Shown here: one piece after another, positions 1 to 8,860 of the stretch
How positions within the stretch are numbered: the stretch's first letter is position 1
Layout of the letters: each line of letters starts with the position of its first letter
Assembly: GCF_900116615.1 (NCBI RefSeq)
Contig: NZ_FPBF01000002.1
Location: 558,001-622,000, forward strand
Length of the DNA: 64,000 nucleotides
Direction: 5' to 3'
DNA from: Algoriphagus locisalis
Lineage (GTDB): Bacteria > Bacteroidota > Bacteroidia > Cytophagales > Cyclobacteriaceae
Program-made: the position numbers and the translations under genes
Notes under the pieces: generated by a model
Databases searched by the model: none
What the model saw: only the letters and a program-made list of their open reading frames with translations
Told to the model about the DNA's origin: nothing

Positions 1-1918
1 GATTGCCGCTGGAGCCTATATTTTCAATTCGGTAGTTTACCTGAATGGCTATCGAACAAGCGATGAAGGTGAGTTGCGTCAAGTGACTTATGAAAAGCAG
101 TTGAAGCAATATGAGTTTATAGCTCAACCTAAAATCACCAAAGTCAATCTCAAAGCTGATCTTTATCCAATAGAACGGGATGCCAATTTTGAGGCGGCTG
201 TACAGATGGTGAACAAAACCAATGAGCCGATTGACTCAGTTCATTTCAACAGTACCAGTTTGACGGAATTTGAGGTTTTCTACCAAGGGGAAAGTTTACC
301 TTACCGCTTTCCCTTAGTCTATGAGCCTGCCAAATTTCAGATTTTTGGTAAAAAGCCAGTCCGGGAATGGTATAAAATCACTGCACTTCCAGAAACTTTG
401 ATGCCGGGAGACACGATAGATCTTGTCGTCAAAAGCAAAGTAATCAACGAGGGATTCCCCAATTCAGGATTTGGTCGAGAGCTGGTTTACAATGGTAGCT
501 TTATTGCAGGAGGAATGCCTGAAATAGGCTATTCAGCTAATAACGAACTGAATAGTGACGAAAAAAGAAGAGAATATGATCTCCCGGAAAAGCTGGAAGA
601 TCTACCTCCTCATGACGATCCTTATGGGAGAAACACACTCCTATTCGCTGATGAAGCTGACTTGATTCAGTTTGAGGCTACAGTAAGTACAGTTCCAAGT
701 CAGATCGCTATCGCTCCTGGATACTTGCAGAAAGAGTGGGAAGAAGAAGGACGTCGTTATTTCCACTACATACAAGATACACCGATTCAGGCATTCTTTT
801 CTGTTCTTTCGGCAGAATACGAAGTACTTCGGGATAAGGCAACGTTGAGTTCTGGAAAGGAAGTGGATATCGAAATCTACTATCAGAAGGGTCATGAATA
901 CAATCTTGACCGCTTTGTGAACTCCTATAAGGATGGGCTCAACTATTTCTCAGAAACCTATGGAGACTTCCAGTTCAGGCAAATGCGGATCCTGGAATTT
1001 CCTCGCTATGCAGGTTTTGCGCAGTCATTTCCTAATACTGTTCCCTTTGCAGAAAGCTTCGGTTGGGTAGCTGATTTCTCTGACCCCAACAGCTTTGACT
1101 ACGTCTATTACGTAACTGCGCATGAACTTGCACATCAATGGTGGGGGCATCAGATTACTCCTAATTATACCCGAGGAGCTAATTTAATCTCAGAAGCGCT
1201 GGCTGAATTCTCAGCATTGATCCTTTCAGAAAGAAAGTACGGCAAGGAAAATATGAAGCGATTCCTAAAAGACGAATTGGATGATTACCTAAGCGGAAGA
1301 TCGAATGAAGGCAAAAAGGAAAATGTCTTTATCAATTGCAATCGCGCATACCAATGGTATAACAAAGGAAGTTTAATTCTTTATGGACTTCGGGACTTAA
1401 TCGGTGCAGAAGCGATGGACTCTGCACTTTATAATTTCAATACCGAATTTGGCTTGCGTGAGGCGCCACCTTTCCCTGGAAGTTCGGATCTCTATAGACA
1501 CCTAGCAGCAAAAACACCAGATAGCTTAATGTATTATCTGGATGATACTTGGAATAAAATCACCCTTTACGACAATAAAGCTGAGGAAGTGACCGCGACT
1601 AAAATAGCCGATGGGGAATATGATATCACTTTGAAATTAAGGTCTCAAAAGCTCTATGCCGATTCAGGCGGACAAGAGTCAAATGCCGAATACGAAGGAG
1701 ATTACATCGATGTGGGAATCTTCGCGGCTGATGATCAGGATGAAAACGGGAAAGATCGTGTCAATCCACTTTTTGTGCAGAAATATAAAATCAAGCCGGG
1801 TGAAACCTCACTCACCATCAGAGTAAAAGGTGAGCCTGTAAAAGCTGGAATCGATCCATACAACAAACTGATAGATCGAATACCTGATGATAACACCATC
1901 AGCGTGGAGCTAAAGTAA
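1..1918 (+). CDS. M1 family metallopeptidase, 5' truncated by window edge
   Basis: This is the C-terminal part of a zinc aminopeptidase of family M1. The zinc motif HELAHQWWGH is encoded at about 1121-1150, and the third ligand Glu lies about 18 residues further on in the segment ISEALAEF. The frame is open from base 2 to the TAA at 1918, so the start is outside the window. The first visible residues (VVYLNGY and neighbours) look like the end of a membrane segment. In Bacteroidota, M1 domains of this kind are often fused behind an ABC-2 permease-like membrane domain, so this is probably the peptidase half of such a fusion; that half is not visible. A TTG at 74 could be mistaken for the start, but the upstream codons continue the protein. 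Confidence 0.9.
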   Translation, partial: IAAGAYIFNSVVYLNGYRTSDEGELRQVTYEKQLKQYEFIAQPKITKVNLKADLYPIERDANFEAAVQMVNKTNEPIDSVHFNSTSLTEFEVFYQGESLPYRFPLVYEPAKFQIFGKKPVREWYKITALPETLMPGDTIDLVVKSKVINEGFPNSGFGRELVYNGSFIAGGMPEIGYSANNELNSDEKRREYDLPEKLEDLPPHDDPYGRNTLLFADEADLIQFEATVSTVPSQIAIAPGYLQKEWEEEGRRYFHYIQDTPIQAFFSVLSAEYEVLRDKATLSSGKEVDIEIYYQKGHEYNLDRFVNSYKDGLNYFSETYGDFQFRQMRILEFPRYAGFAQSFPNTVPFAESFGWVADFSDPNSFDYVYYVTAHELAHQWWGHQITPNYTRGANLISEALAEFSALILSERKYGKENMKRFLKDELDDYLSGRSNEGKKENVFINCNRAYQWYNKGSLILYGLRDLIGAEAMDSALYNFNTEFGLREAPPFPGSSDLYRHLAAKTPDSLMYYLDDTWNKITLYDNKAEEVTATKIADGEYDITLKLRSQKLYADSGGQESNAEYEGDYIDVGIFAADDQDENGKDRVNPLFVQKYKIKPGETSLTIRVKGEPVKAGIDPYNKLIDRIPDDNTISVELK

Positions 1919-1922
1919 AACG

Positions 1923-1957
1923 AAAAAGGGTCGTTTCGAATTGAGACGACCCTTTTT
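1923..1957. terminator. Bidirectional terminator hairpin
   Basis: Perfect stem GGGTCGT (1928-1934) / ACGACCC (1946-1952), extended by A5 on the left and T5 on the right. It lies between the convergent M1 peptidase and the small minus-strand membrane gene and can serve both. Confidence 0.85.
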
Positions 1958-1958
1958 A

Positions 1959-2168
1959 TTATTTCCTTTTTCGCAGCAAGGCTACCAATATCAAAACAAA
2001 GATAGCTCCTCCTACTACCCAAGCCCAAGGCTGTTGGTACCATTCTTTCTTACCGATGTTCACATCGATATCTAATCCTCCATCTTGAGCATATGCCACT
2101 ACCGAAAAGAGCATTGTCATTAGGAATAAAAATACACTCTGCGAGTACTTTTTCAATTGATTTTTCAT
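1959..2168 (-). CDS. Small secreted/membrane protein of unknown function
   Basis: The 69-residue product has an N-terminal signal sequence ending near VVAYAQ (about residue 28). A short exported stretch rich in Asp and Gly follows, then a single C-terminal membrane helix (about 47-64: WAWVVGGAIFVLILVALL) and a basic tail RKRK. This is the layout of a small inner-membrane-anchored periplasmic protein. I do not recognise a family. It starts just left of the next minus-strand gene's stop (13 bases), so the two may be co-transcribed. Reality is supported by the clean signal peptide and the shared terminator downstream. Confidence 0.6.
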   Translation of the reverse strand: MKNQLKKYSQSVFLFLMTMLFSVVAYAQDGGLDIDVNIGKKEWYQQPWAWVVGGAIFVLILVALLRKRK

Positions 2169-2181
2169 GATTGTATGGTTT

Positions 2182-2706
2182 TTATTTGAATCTAATATTA
2201 TAAGTCGCTGCTACTCCAATAGCCTGAATATCAGCCCATGGTTCAGATGTAAATACCTGATTATAAAAAGCGAAAATATTCCAATCGTAATTGTGATAGC
2301 CAAGTTGTGGGCGTATGTAAAACCCGCCATCACTGGCGATATCTCCGGTCAAAAAGGTGTAACCTACATCCGTACCCACAAAGAAACCTGAAGGTTCAGG
2401 GTAATATCTCAGCATCAATCCCAGCGGGATGGCACCAAAGTCAGGAAGATTTTCCTTCCCAAAATAATTGGTGTATCCTGAAGCTACTCCAAGTCCGAAA
2501 TTATCCGTTCTCATAAACTGCGCTGCCACATCCAGACCAAGCGCAAAAGAAGAAAAGTCACCTATGTCTCCTACCGGTACTCCCATATTAAGACCTAGTT
2601 TCAGCCAGGAGTTATCTTCATTGATATCTTCGATTTCTCTGGTGGCTTGTGCGTAAGTAGCGAAAACTGCCATCATTAAGGCAAATGATAATACTAATTT
2701 TTTCAT
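2182..2706 (-). CDS. Outer-membrane beta-barrel (porin-family) protein
   Basis: The 174-residue product starts at MKKLVLSF, chosen because a clear signal peptide (cleavage after ATYAQ, about residue 20) begins there; an in-frame ATG 69 bases upstream would add a charged, non-signal extension. The mature part alternates short amphipathic strands rich in Gly and aromatic residues (for example GLGVASGYTNYFG and PSGFFVGTDVGYTFL) and ends in an aromatic-basic residue pair (IRFK), as small 8-stranded outer-membrane barrels do. The ligand or role cannot be told from the sequence. It precedes the small membrane gene at 1959-2168 in the same direction. Confidence 0.75.
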   Translation of the reverse strand: MKKLVLSFALMMAVFATYAQATREIEDINEDNSWLKLGLNMGVPVGDIGDFSSFALGLDVAAQFMRTDNFGLGVASGYTNYFGKENLPDFGAIPLGLMLRYYPEPSGFFVGTDVGYTFLTGDIASDGGFYIRPQLGYHNYDWNIFAFYNQVFTSEPWADIQAIGVAATYNIRFK

Positions 2707-2916
2707 TTTTGGTGTTGGTTTGTTTTTCCTCTTGTCTTGCCAAACCAAATGCCATGAAAAAATCGAAGCTTCCAAAAAATGGTCTAAAAGCCTCTATCCA
2801 TGCAGTTAACAGGTTTTAACATATCTATTCCAGATTTCTGAAAAAACAAATACACCAACACCGTACACCCTACTTTGGGGAATATCCTTCCCAATAAAGC
2901 GCGATTAACCCATTTT

Positions 2917-3783
2917 TTACTCCAATTTCCTCCAATCTTTTGGGGTCATTTCCGTGAGCCCCTTGAATGTCTTGTTGAAATGGGAAAGCGTCTGAAAACC
3001 CACTTGAAACGAAACTTGGGATATACTTAAATCAGTCTCTAACAGTAATTTCTTGGCTTCGGTGACTCTTAGCTGTTGTACATATTGCGTAAAAGTCCTC
3101 CTAGTCCTCAGTTTGAAAAATCTACAAAATGCTTCTTTACTCATATAAGCCTGTTCAGCAACTTCCTCCAAACTTATCTGCCTTTTGCTATTATCAAGGA
3201 TGAATCTCATCACCTGATCCATCCTGCGCCCATCTCTCTCAGTCATTGTTTTCATAACGGGGATTTGGTTCAAAGCCACCATATCCATACTCGTAAAGTC
3301 CAACAGAGACAATATATGAATGCAATGCCGTAACCTAGTGAGCCCCGAATAATCGCCAAACTCAGCTAGCAACGAAGCTATCTCTTCTCTAGTCTCTCCC
3401 AAAATCTTGAAGCAACCAGCTATTTTCTCATTTAGATGAATGAGATCATGGAAGTCTTCCACCTCCGAGAAAGCCTTGTTCATCGCTTTAAAATCAAAAA
3501 ACAATGTATTCCCACCTATCTGGAGATTGCTGTCCTCCTCGTAATAAGCCGAATCACTTCGGAAAACATGCGGGATACTTTCCGGGAGCAAATACACATC
3601 TCCAGGCTCAAACCTCCCCACATAATCACCCACCAGGAGTTGTCCACGACCTTCCAAAATCAGTGTCAACTGGGCTTGGGGATGCTGGTGAAGACTGTCG
3701 TAAAAGTGTTTTCCGCGATCTTCTTGGTATTGTATAAATGAATTATCAGACTTTGGAATCTGAAAGGATATAACTTTACTCAT
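2917..3783 (-). CDS. AraC family transcriptional regulator, probable hydroxyproline-catabolism regulator
   Basis: The 288-residue protein has an N-terminal cupin-type sensor (about residues 30-80, with GRGQLLVGDYVGRFEPGDVY) and a C-terminal AraC double helix-turn-helix (about 199-286: ISLEEVAEQAYMSKEAFCRF and ISQVSFQVGFQTLSHFNKTF). It is divergently oriented from the hydroxyproline operon that starts at 3915, 131 bases away. That gap holds direct and inverted repeats fit for a regulator. The function as local activator is inferred from this arrangement; the ligand (hydroxyproline or a pathway imine) is a guess. Confidence 0.85.
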   Translation of the reverse strand: MSKVISFQIPKSDNSFIQYQEDRGKHFYDSLHQHPQAQLTLILEGRGQLLVGDYVGRFEPGDVYLLPESIPHVFRSDSAYYEEDSNLQIGGNTLFFDFKAMNKAFSEVEDFHDLIHLNEKIAGCFKILGETREEIASLLAEFGDYSGLTRLRHCIHILSLLDFTSMDMVALNQIPVMKTMTERDGRRMDQVMRFILDNSKRQISLEEVAEQAYMSKEAFCRFFKLRTRRTFTQYVQQLRVTEAKKLLLETDLSISQVSFQVGFQTLSHFNKTFKGLTEMTPKDWRKLE

Positions 3784-3796
3784 ATGTCATAATAGG

Positions 3797-3833
3797 CTTG
3801 AATTAGTAAATAAACCTAAATTTACTTGAATTA
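3797..3833. promoter_or_regulatory. Candidate AraC-type operator in the divergent gap
   Basis: The nonamer CTTGAATTA occurs twice as a direct repeat (3797-3805 and 3825-3833, 28 bases apart). Between and partly overlapping them is a perfect inverted repeat GTAAAT (3806-3811) / ATTTAC (3820-3825). AraC proteins commonly bind direct repeats, although 21-base spacing is more usual. Assignment is by position only. Confidence 0.45.
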
Positions 3834-3874
3834 TGATCAAAATAGTATCATTATTTATTAAAAGACAACTTTCA

Positions 3875-3900
3875 TACATTTGATTCCTACCCTACCTTTG
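3875..3900 (+). promoter_or_regulatory. Candidate promoter of the hydroxyproline operon
   Basis: Two matches to the Bacteroidota -7 element TAnnTTTG: TACATTTG (3875-3882) and TACCTTTG (3893-3900). The first leaves a leader of roughly 25 bases before the ATG at 3915 and is the better candidate. No clear -33 TTTG lies at the normal distance, which would suit an activator-dependent promoter. Confidence 0.4.
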
Positions 3901-3914
3901 AAATAAAAAAAGCT

Positions 3915-4805
3915 ATGAACTGGAAAGGCGTATTCCCTGCTGTAACGACTAAATTCCATGCCGACGGAAGTCTGGACATGGATCTATTTTTCAAAAACAT
4001 CGACTACCAACTAGAATCCGGCGTTCATGGTATCATTCTAGGCGGAACACTCGGTGAAAGCTCTGTGCTAACTCAAGAGGAAAAGATCACATTAACCCGT
4101 GAAACGGTAAACTATCTGGACGGTAAAGTCCCTGTGATTTTGAATATCGCTGAAGGAGCAACTCAAGAGGCACTCTTCTGGGCTGCCAAAGCTAAAGAGC
4201 TTGGAGCTGCAGGTCTGATGATTTTGCCTCCGATGAGATATGCTGCGGACGCAAGAGAAGTCGTGGCTTATTTCAAAGCTGTGGCAAATAGTACTGACCT
4301 ACCGATCATGATCTATAACAATCCAGTGGATTACAAGACTTTGGTCACCTTGGATATGTTTGCTGAGTTAGTGGAATGTGAAAATATCCAAGCAATCAAA
4401 GAATCAACTCGGGACATCTCCAATGTCACTCGAATGAGAAATAGATTTGGTGACCGATTCAAATTGCTTTGCGGTGTTGATACGCTTGCTATGGAAGAAT
4501 TGGTAATGGGAGCAGATGGCTGGGTTGCAGGTTTGGTCTGCGCGTTCCCAAAAGAAACAGTGACCATCTTCAATTTAGTAAAAGAAGGCAAAAACGATGA
4601 AGCTAGAGAGATTTATCGTTGGTTCTTACCACTCTTGGAACTTGACATTCATCCAAAACTAGTTCAATACATCAAGCTTGCTGAGCAACATTGCGGTATT
4701 GGAAGTGAGCATGTAAGAGCTCCGAGATTGACATTGATCGGGGAAGAGCGCACACGCATTGAGAAAATCATTACGGACGGGATTGCCAAAAGACCTAAGC
4801 TATAA
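3915..4805 (+). CDS. DapA-family lyase, probable pyrroline-4-hydroxy-2-carboxylate deaminase
   Basis: The 296-residue protein is a class I aldolase-type (beta/alpha)8 enzyme of the dihydrodipicolinate synthase family. Visible signatures are GGTLGESS (43-50), the catalytic Tyr134 (IMIYNNP) and the Schiff-base Lys162 (IQAIKEST). Its place as first gene of a cluster with a 2-oxoglutarate semialdehyde dehydrogenase, a hydroxyproline epimerase and a D-amino-acid oxidase indicates that it deaminates delta1-pyrroline-4-hydroxy-2-carboxylate to 2-oxoglutarate semialdehyde and ammonia. Lysine biosynthesis (true DapA) is unlikely in this context. The specific substrate is inferred from neighbours; family membership is certain. 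Confidence 0.85.
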   Translation: MNWKGVFPAVTTKFHADGSLDMDLFFKNIDYQLESGVHGIILGGTLGESSVLTQEEKITLTRETVNYLDGKVPVILNIAEGATQEALFWAAKAKELGAAGLMILPPMRYAADAREVVAYFKAVANSTDLPIMIYNNPVDYKTLVTLDMFAELVECENIQAIKESTRDISNVTRMRNRFGDRFKLLCGVDTLAMEELVMGADGWVAGLVCAFPKETVTIFNLVKEGKNDEAREIYRWFLPLLELDIHPKLVQYIKLAEQHCGIGSEHVRAPRLTLIGEERTRIEKIITDGIAKRPKL

Positions 4806-4882
4806 GCTTTAAGGCAAATGGCATCTGACTTGCACGTTTTTTACTATCTTCAAACTATTAACCTTTTAAACCTACAATTCCT

Positions 4883-6337
4883 ATGATTGACGAAATTTTC
4901 AACGCAGCCCACGAGGCTTTCTTAACGTACAAAAATCTCCCTGCAAATCTCAAAGCAGACTTCTTAGATACCATTGCGGAAATCTTGGAAGCCAACCGAG
5001 CTAATATTGTACCTGTAGCGGTAAAAGAGTCTAATCTTCCTGAAGGGAGAATCAACGGTGAACTGGGAAGAACAACCGGCCAAATTAAACTTTTCGCAAC
5101 CATGGTAAGAGAAGGAAGTTGGCTGGAAGCGACTATAGACCCAGGAGATAGAAATCGTGAGCCAATGCCAAAAGCAGACATCAGAAAAATGCTCACTCCA
5201 ATCGGACCAGTTGTGGTCTTTGGTGCGAGTAATTTTCCACTTGCATTTTCTACGGCAGGAGGAGATACTATTTCAGCGTTAGCAGCTGGTTGTCCGGTTA
5301 TTTACAAGGGTCATCCCGCTCACCCTGAGACATCCAGATTGGTAGCCGAATGCATACATAAAGCTGTAATCAGTTCAAATCTACCTGAGGCAGTGTTTAT
5401 CCATGTAGAGGGAGGAATCGAAATTGGACAAGCTTTGGTGAAGCACCCGCTTGCAAAAGCAGTGGCATTTACCGGTTCTCACAATGGAGGAAAAGCGCTA
5501 TTCGATCTGGCAAGTCAGCGTGAAGAACCTATTCCTGTTTATGCAGAAATGGGATCTGTGAATCCTGTTTTCACTTTCCCAGAGAAACTGGGAAATGAAC
5601 TGGTTCCACTCGCACAGTCTTACGTGAGTTCCTTGACTTTAGGCTCAGGACAGTTTTGCACCAATCCAGGATTGATCTTCGTACCTAGTTCACATGCAGC
5701 TGCTTTTGAAGCTGCTATGGCTAAAGAAATCAAGGATATCGCCGGCTCCCCAATGCTGCATCCGGGCATTGCCAGTGCTTATTATGATTCCATAGAGTAC
5801 TACCAAAGCCGTCAAGAACTTAAGTGGATCAAAGTAGCAGACCCTAAGCATCTAATCAACGGAAGTCCGGCTTTAGCTGAGATAAAAGCTGCAGACTGGA
5901 TCGCTGATGATGTGTTCCAAAAGGAAGTTTTTGGAGCCTTTGCTTTGATGGTCGTTTATGATTCGCCAAATGAATTGATGGAAGCTGCCAAAAAACTTCA
6001 CGGACAATTAACAATCACAGTCTGGGGAGACATTCCTGAGCTAAAGGAAAATGCTGCACTAATCAATATCCTTGAAGAGAAATGTGGCAGATTGCTATTT
6101 GCAGGTGTTCCTACAGGTGTTGAAGTCGGCTATGCAATGCAGCATGGAGGACCTTATCCATCCACTACAGATTCCAGAAGTACTTCCGTAGGTGCTGGTG
6201 CAATCAAGCGTTTTGCTCGCCCAATTGCCTTCCAAGATATGCCTGCTGATTTGTTACCAGACGCTTTGAAGAATGATAACCCAATGAAAATAGTAAGGCA
6301 AGTGAATGGGAAGTTTACGGTAGAGAAAATTAACTGA
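4883..6337 (+). CDS. Aldehyde dehydrogenase, probable 2-oxoglutarate semialdehyde dehydrogenase
   Basis: The 484-residue NAD(P)-dependent aldehyde dehydrogenase shows Asn117 (GASNFP), general-base Glu222 (YAEMGSVNP) and nucleophile Cys259 (GSGQFCTNPG). The sequence belongs to the group that oxidises 2-oxoglutarate (2,5-dioxopentanoate) semialdehyde, which ends the hydroxyproline pathway by giving 2-oxoglutarate. It follows the deaminase by 77 bases in the same direction. The Asn, Glu and Cys are all present, so it should be active. Its stop codon TGA overlaps the first unit of a 7-bp-period repeat. Confidence 0.88.
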   Translation: MIDEIFNAAHEAFLTYKNLPANLKADFLDTIAEILEANRANIVPVAVKESNLPEGRINGELGRTTGQIKLFATMVREGSWLEATIDPGDRNREPMPKADIRKMLTPIGPVVVFGASNFPLAFSTAGGDTISALAAGCPVIYKGHPAHPETSRLVAECIHKAVISSNLPEAVFIHVEGGIEIGQALVKHPLAKAVAFTGSHNGGKALFDLASQREEPIPVYAEMGSVNPVFTFPEKLGNELVPLAQSYVSSLTLGSGQFCTNPGLIFVPSSHAAAFEAAMAKEIKDIAGSPMLHPGIASAYYDSIEYYQSRQELKWIKVADPKHLINGSPALAEIKAADWIADDVFQKEVFGAFALMVVYDSPNELMEAAKKLHGQLTITVWGDIPELKENAALINILEEKCGRLLFAGVPTGVEVGYAMQHGGPYPSTTDSRSTSVGAGAIKRFARPIAFQDMPADLLPDALKNDNPMKIVRQVNGKFTVEKIN

Positions 6338-6363
6338 TTTGGGATTTTAGATTTGAGATTTAC
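6336..6363. repeat. Heptameric array GATTTNN, 4 units
   Basis: Units GATTTGG, GATTTTA, GATTTGA and GATTTAC follow with an exact 7-base period from the stop codon of the aldehyde dehydrogenase. About 75 bases downstream (near 6440-6475) the motif CAAT recurs four times with an 8-base period. Confidence 0.6.
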
Positions 6364-6486
6364 GGCATTATGCTGGACTCCATAGGTCATTGAAATGATA
6401 TGCGTCTAAATCCACTTTACCACCTTCCAACTTAAAACACTAGCTCAATTTCCCAATATTTCAATTTTCCAATCTTGAATTAGTTC

Positions 6487-7491
6487 ATGTCAACACGACA
6501 CACTTTCTCCTGCATCGATGCCCATACCTGCGGCAACCCGGTGCGGGTAGTTTCTGGGGGAGTTCCCTTTTTGAAAGGCGACAACATGCTGGAAAAACGC
6601 CAGTATTTTCTGGATAATCTAGACTGGATCAGAACAGGATTAATGTTCGAACCGCGAGGTCATGATATGATGTCTGGCTCAATGCTTTTTCCACCACATA
6701 ATCCTGAAAATGATGTGGCTGTGTTGTTTATTGAAACAAGTGGATGCTTGGCGATGTGCGGACACGGAACGATCGGGACTGTGACCATTGCCATTGAGGA
6801 AGGATTAATCTATCCCAAAACTCCCGGAAAGCTTAGACTGGAAACTCCTGCTGGCCTGGTGCTAGTGGAGTACAAGCAGGAAGGCAGAAAAGTCAAGTCC
6901 GTCAAGCTTACGAATGTGAAAAGCTTTCTGGCTGCTGAAGGCTTGGAGATTGAATCCGATGAACTTGGAAAACTGAAAGTGGATGTTTCTTACGGTGGCA
7001 ACTTCTATTGCATCGTTGATCCTCAGGAAAACTTTCCAGGATTGGAGCATTTCAAGGCTGAACAATTGATTTCTATGGCCCGCTCGCTTCGCAAGAAGAT
7101 GAATGAGAAATATGAGTTTGTTCACCCAGAACACCCAGAAATAAAAGGACTTTCGCATGTGCTTTGGACGGGTAAAACGCTTGACCCAACTAGTACTGCT
7201 CGCAATGCAGTATTCTACGGAGATAAAGCTATAGACCGCTCGCCTTGTGGTACGGGAACCTCAGCTAGATTGGCACAATGGTACGCAAAAGGGCTTTTGA
7301 AACCAGGTGAAGACTTCATCCATGAAAGCTTCATTGGCTCTAAATTCATTGGCAGGATCGAAGAAGAAACAGAAATTGCCGGCAAACCAGCCATCATTCC
7401 AAGCATCGAAGGCTGGGCAAAAGTTTATGGATATAACACCATCATACTTGATGACGATGACCCGTATGTGCATGGATTCCAAGTGATTTAG
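6487..7491 (+). CDS. 4-hydroxyproline 2-epimerase (proline racemase family)
   Basis: The 334-residue protein of the proline racemase superfamily keeps both catalytic thiols: Cys91 in MCGHGTIG and Cys254 in SPCGTGTS. Having Cys in both places points to racemase/epimerase chemistry; the trans-3-hydroxyproline dehydratases of this family carry Thr at the second site. With its neighbours it should interconvert trans-4-hydroxy-L-proline and cis-4-hydroxy-D-proline, the first step of the pathway. Length is normal. It lies 149 bases after the dehydrogenase, with a low-complexity gap between. Confidence 0.9.
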   Translation: MSTRHTFSCIDAHTCGNPVRVVSGGVPFLKGDNMLEKRQYFLDNLDWIRTGLMFEPRGHDMMSGSMLFPPHNPENDVAVLFIETSGCLAMCGHGTIGTVTIAIEEGLIYPKTPGKLRLETPAGLVLVEYKQEGRKVKSVKLTNVKSFLAAEGLEIESDELGKLKVDVSYGGNFYCIVDPQENFPGLEHFKAEQLISMARSLRKKMNEKYEFVHPEHPEIKGLSHVLWTGKTLDPTSTARNAVFYGDKAIDRSPCGTGTSARLAQWYAKGLLKPGEDFIHESFIGSKFIGRIEEETEIAGKPAIIPSIEGWAKVYGYNTIILDDDDPYVHGFQVI

Positions 7492-7570
7492 TCCTTTGAG
7501 GTGTCATTATGAGCGACAAAGGAGCGAATAATCTCCTCGAAGGTCTTTTCTGAAAAGTACTTATTAACTA

Positions 7571-7601
7571 AACCTTCGAGGTTTTATAAACCTCAAAGGT
7601 T
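7571..7601. repeat. Hairpin-forming inverted repeat just before the oxidase gene
   Basis: Arms AACCTTCGAGGTTT (7571-7584) and AAACCTCAAAGGTT (7588-7601) pair over 14 bases with one mismatch and a 3-base loop, ending 11 bases before the ATG at 7613. The gap also holds related fragments (CCTTTGAGG near 7493-7502, CTCCTCGAAGGTCTTT near 7533), and another lies at 8880-8890 (ACCTCGAAGGA). It looks like a dispersed palindromic element rather than a simple terminator, since it has no T-run. Confidence 0.6.
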
Positions 7602-7612
7602 GTGCTATAAAA

Positions 7613-8860
7613 ATGAAACCAACAATCATCATCGGCGGCGGAGTAATCGGCCTTTTTACTGCTTATTTTCTTGAGAAAGAAGGAATAGAAGTACAGGTAA
7701 TCGATCAAGGTGACATGCAAGTGAATTGCTCCACTGGCAATGCAGGCATGCTCGTGCCTAGTCATATTATTCCTTTGGCAGCTCCAGGCATGATCAGCAA
7801 GGGTATTTCTTGGATGTTTTCTTCCAAAAGTCCATTCTACATCCACCCGCGTCTTGATGCTAAATTACTGAAATGGTGTTATCAGTTTTATAGAGCAGCC
7901 AATCCAAAACACGTGGAGCGAAGTGTTCCAATTTTGAAAAACCTGAGTTTACTCAGCAAAGCACTTTATCAGGAGTTTCGGGATGAGCATCCTGAATCTT
8001 TAATCGCTCTTCAGGAGAAGGGTTTGATGATGATTTATCAGACCGAAGCCGTTGAAAAAGAGGAAATCGAATTTGCCCATCTTGCGAATGCCAACGGTTT
8101 ACAAGCAGATATTCTAACTCCAGAGGACATTCGAACTTTCGAGCCAAACCTAGAAGTAAAAGCCCGTGGGGCAGTCCGTTTTCCTGGAGATGCCCATTTG
8201 GATCCGGGGAAACTCTATGGCTTCCTAAAGAGTTACTTACAAGAAAAAGGAGTGAAATTCTTGCCAAATACCACGGTAACTGATTTCGAAAAAAGCGGCA
8301 ATACGGTCAAAGCCGTTATCACGGATAAAGGTAAAATCGATGCAGAGAAAGTAATACTTTGCGGAGGTTCTTGGTCGGGAGAGTTGGCAGATCTGCTTGG
8401 TTTCAATCTTCCAATGATGGGTGGCAAAGGCTATTCCTTCTTGCAAGAAAACAAGCCTGAGATCATGCAATCTTCGATTTTAACAGAATCGAAAGTAGCG
8501 GTAAGTCCTTACGGCGAGCAAATACGCTTTGGAGGCACCATGGAAATTGCCGGTACCAATCAATCTGTAAACATCAATAGAGTGAAAGGGATTTTTGAAT
8601 CCATTAATCGCTTTTACCCAGACTTCGAGGCAAAGTTTCCGGAACAAAATAAAATCTGGAAAGGCCTAAGACCATGTTCACCAGATGGACTTCCATACAT
8701 AGGTTTTGCTCCAGGTTATTCCAACGTAATGGTAAATTCAGGCCATTCAATGATGGGTGTGAGTTTAGCTCCAGCTTCTGGCAAAATCATCAGCGAATTA
8801 CATCAGCAGAAGGATACAACTTTGGAACTGAAAGGTTTTGAAGTGGATAGATACATTTAA
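7613..8860 (+). CDS. FAD-dependent D-amino acid oxidoreductase, probable D-hydroxyproline dehydrogenase
   Basis: The 415-residue flavoprotein of the DAO/DadA family begins with the FAD-binding glycine motif IIIGGGVIGLFTAYFLEKEG (residues 5-24). A second conserved stretch near the C-terminus, RPCSPDGLPYIG, is typical of DadA-like enzymes. As the last gene of the cluster it most likely oxidises cis-4-hydroxy-D-proline to delta1-pyrroline-4-hydroxy-2-carboxylate, feeding the deaminase encoded by the first gene. It is a single-subunit type, not the heterotrimeric type found in some pseudomonads. The hairpin immediately upstream may affect its translation. Confidence 0.85.
   Translation: MKPTIIIGGGVIGLFTAYFLEKEGIEVQVIDQGDMQVNCSTGNAGMLVPSHIIPLAAPGMISKGISWMFSSKSPFYIHPRLDAKLLKWCYQFYRAANPKHVERSVPILKNLSLLSKALYQEFRDEHPESLIALQEKGLMMIYQTEAVEKEEIEFAHLANANGLQADILTPEDIRTFEPNLEVKARGAVRFPGDAHLDPGKLYGFLKSYLQEKGVKFLPNTTVTDFEKSGNTVKAVITDKGKIDAEKVILCGGSWSGELADLLGFNLPMMGGKGYSFLQENKPEIMQSSILTESKVAVSPYGEQIRFGGTMEIAGTNQSVNINRVKGIFESINRFYPDFEAKFPEQNKIWKGLRPCSPDGLPYIGFAPGYSNVMVNSGHSMMGVSLAPASGKIISELHQQKDTTLELKGFEVDRYI

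Noticed and set aside
2873..2892. Terminator after the AraC gene
   Set aside because: A TTGGG/CCCAA hairpin exists but lacks a T-run on either strand and is weak.
3915..4805. Lysine-pathway DapA
   Set aside because: The family is right, but all neighbours belong to hydroxyproline degradation and no lysine genes are adjacent.
6487..7491. trans-3-hydroxyproline dehydratase
   Set aside because: The second catalytic position is Cys254, not Thr, so epimerase or racemase chemistry is expected.
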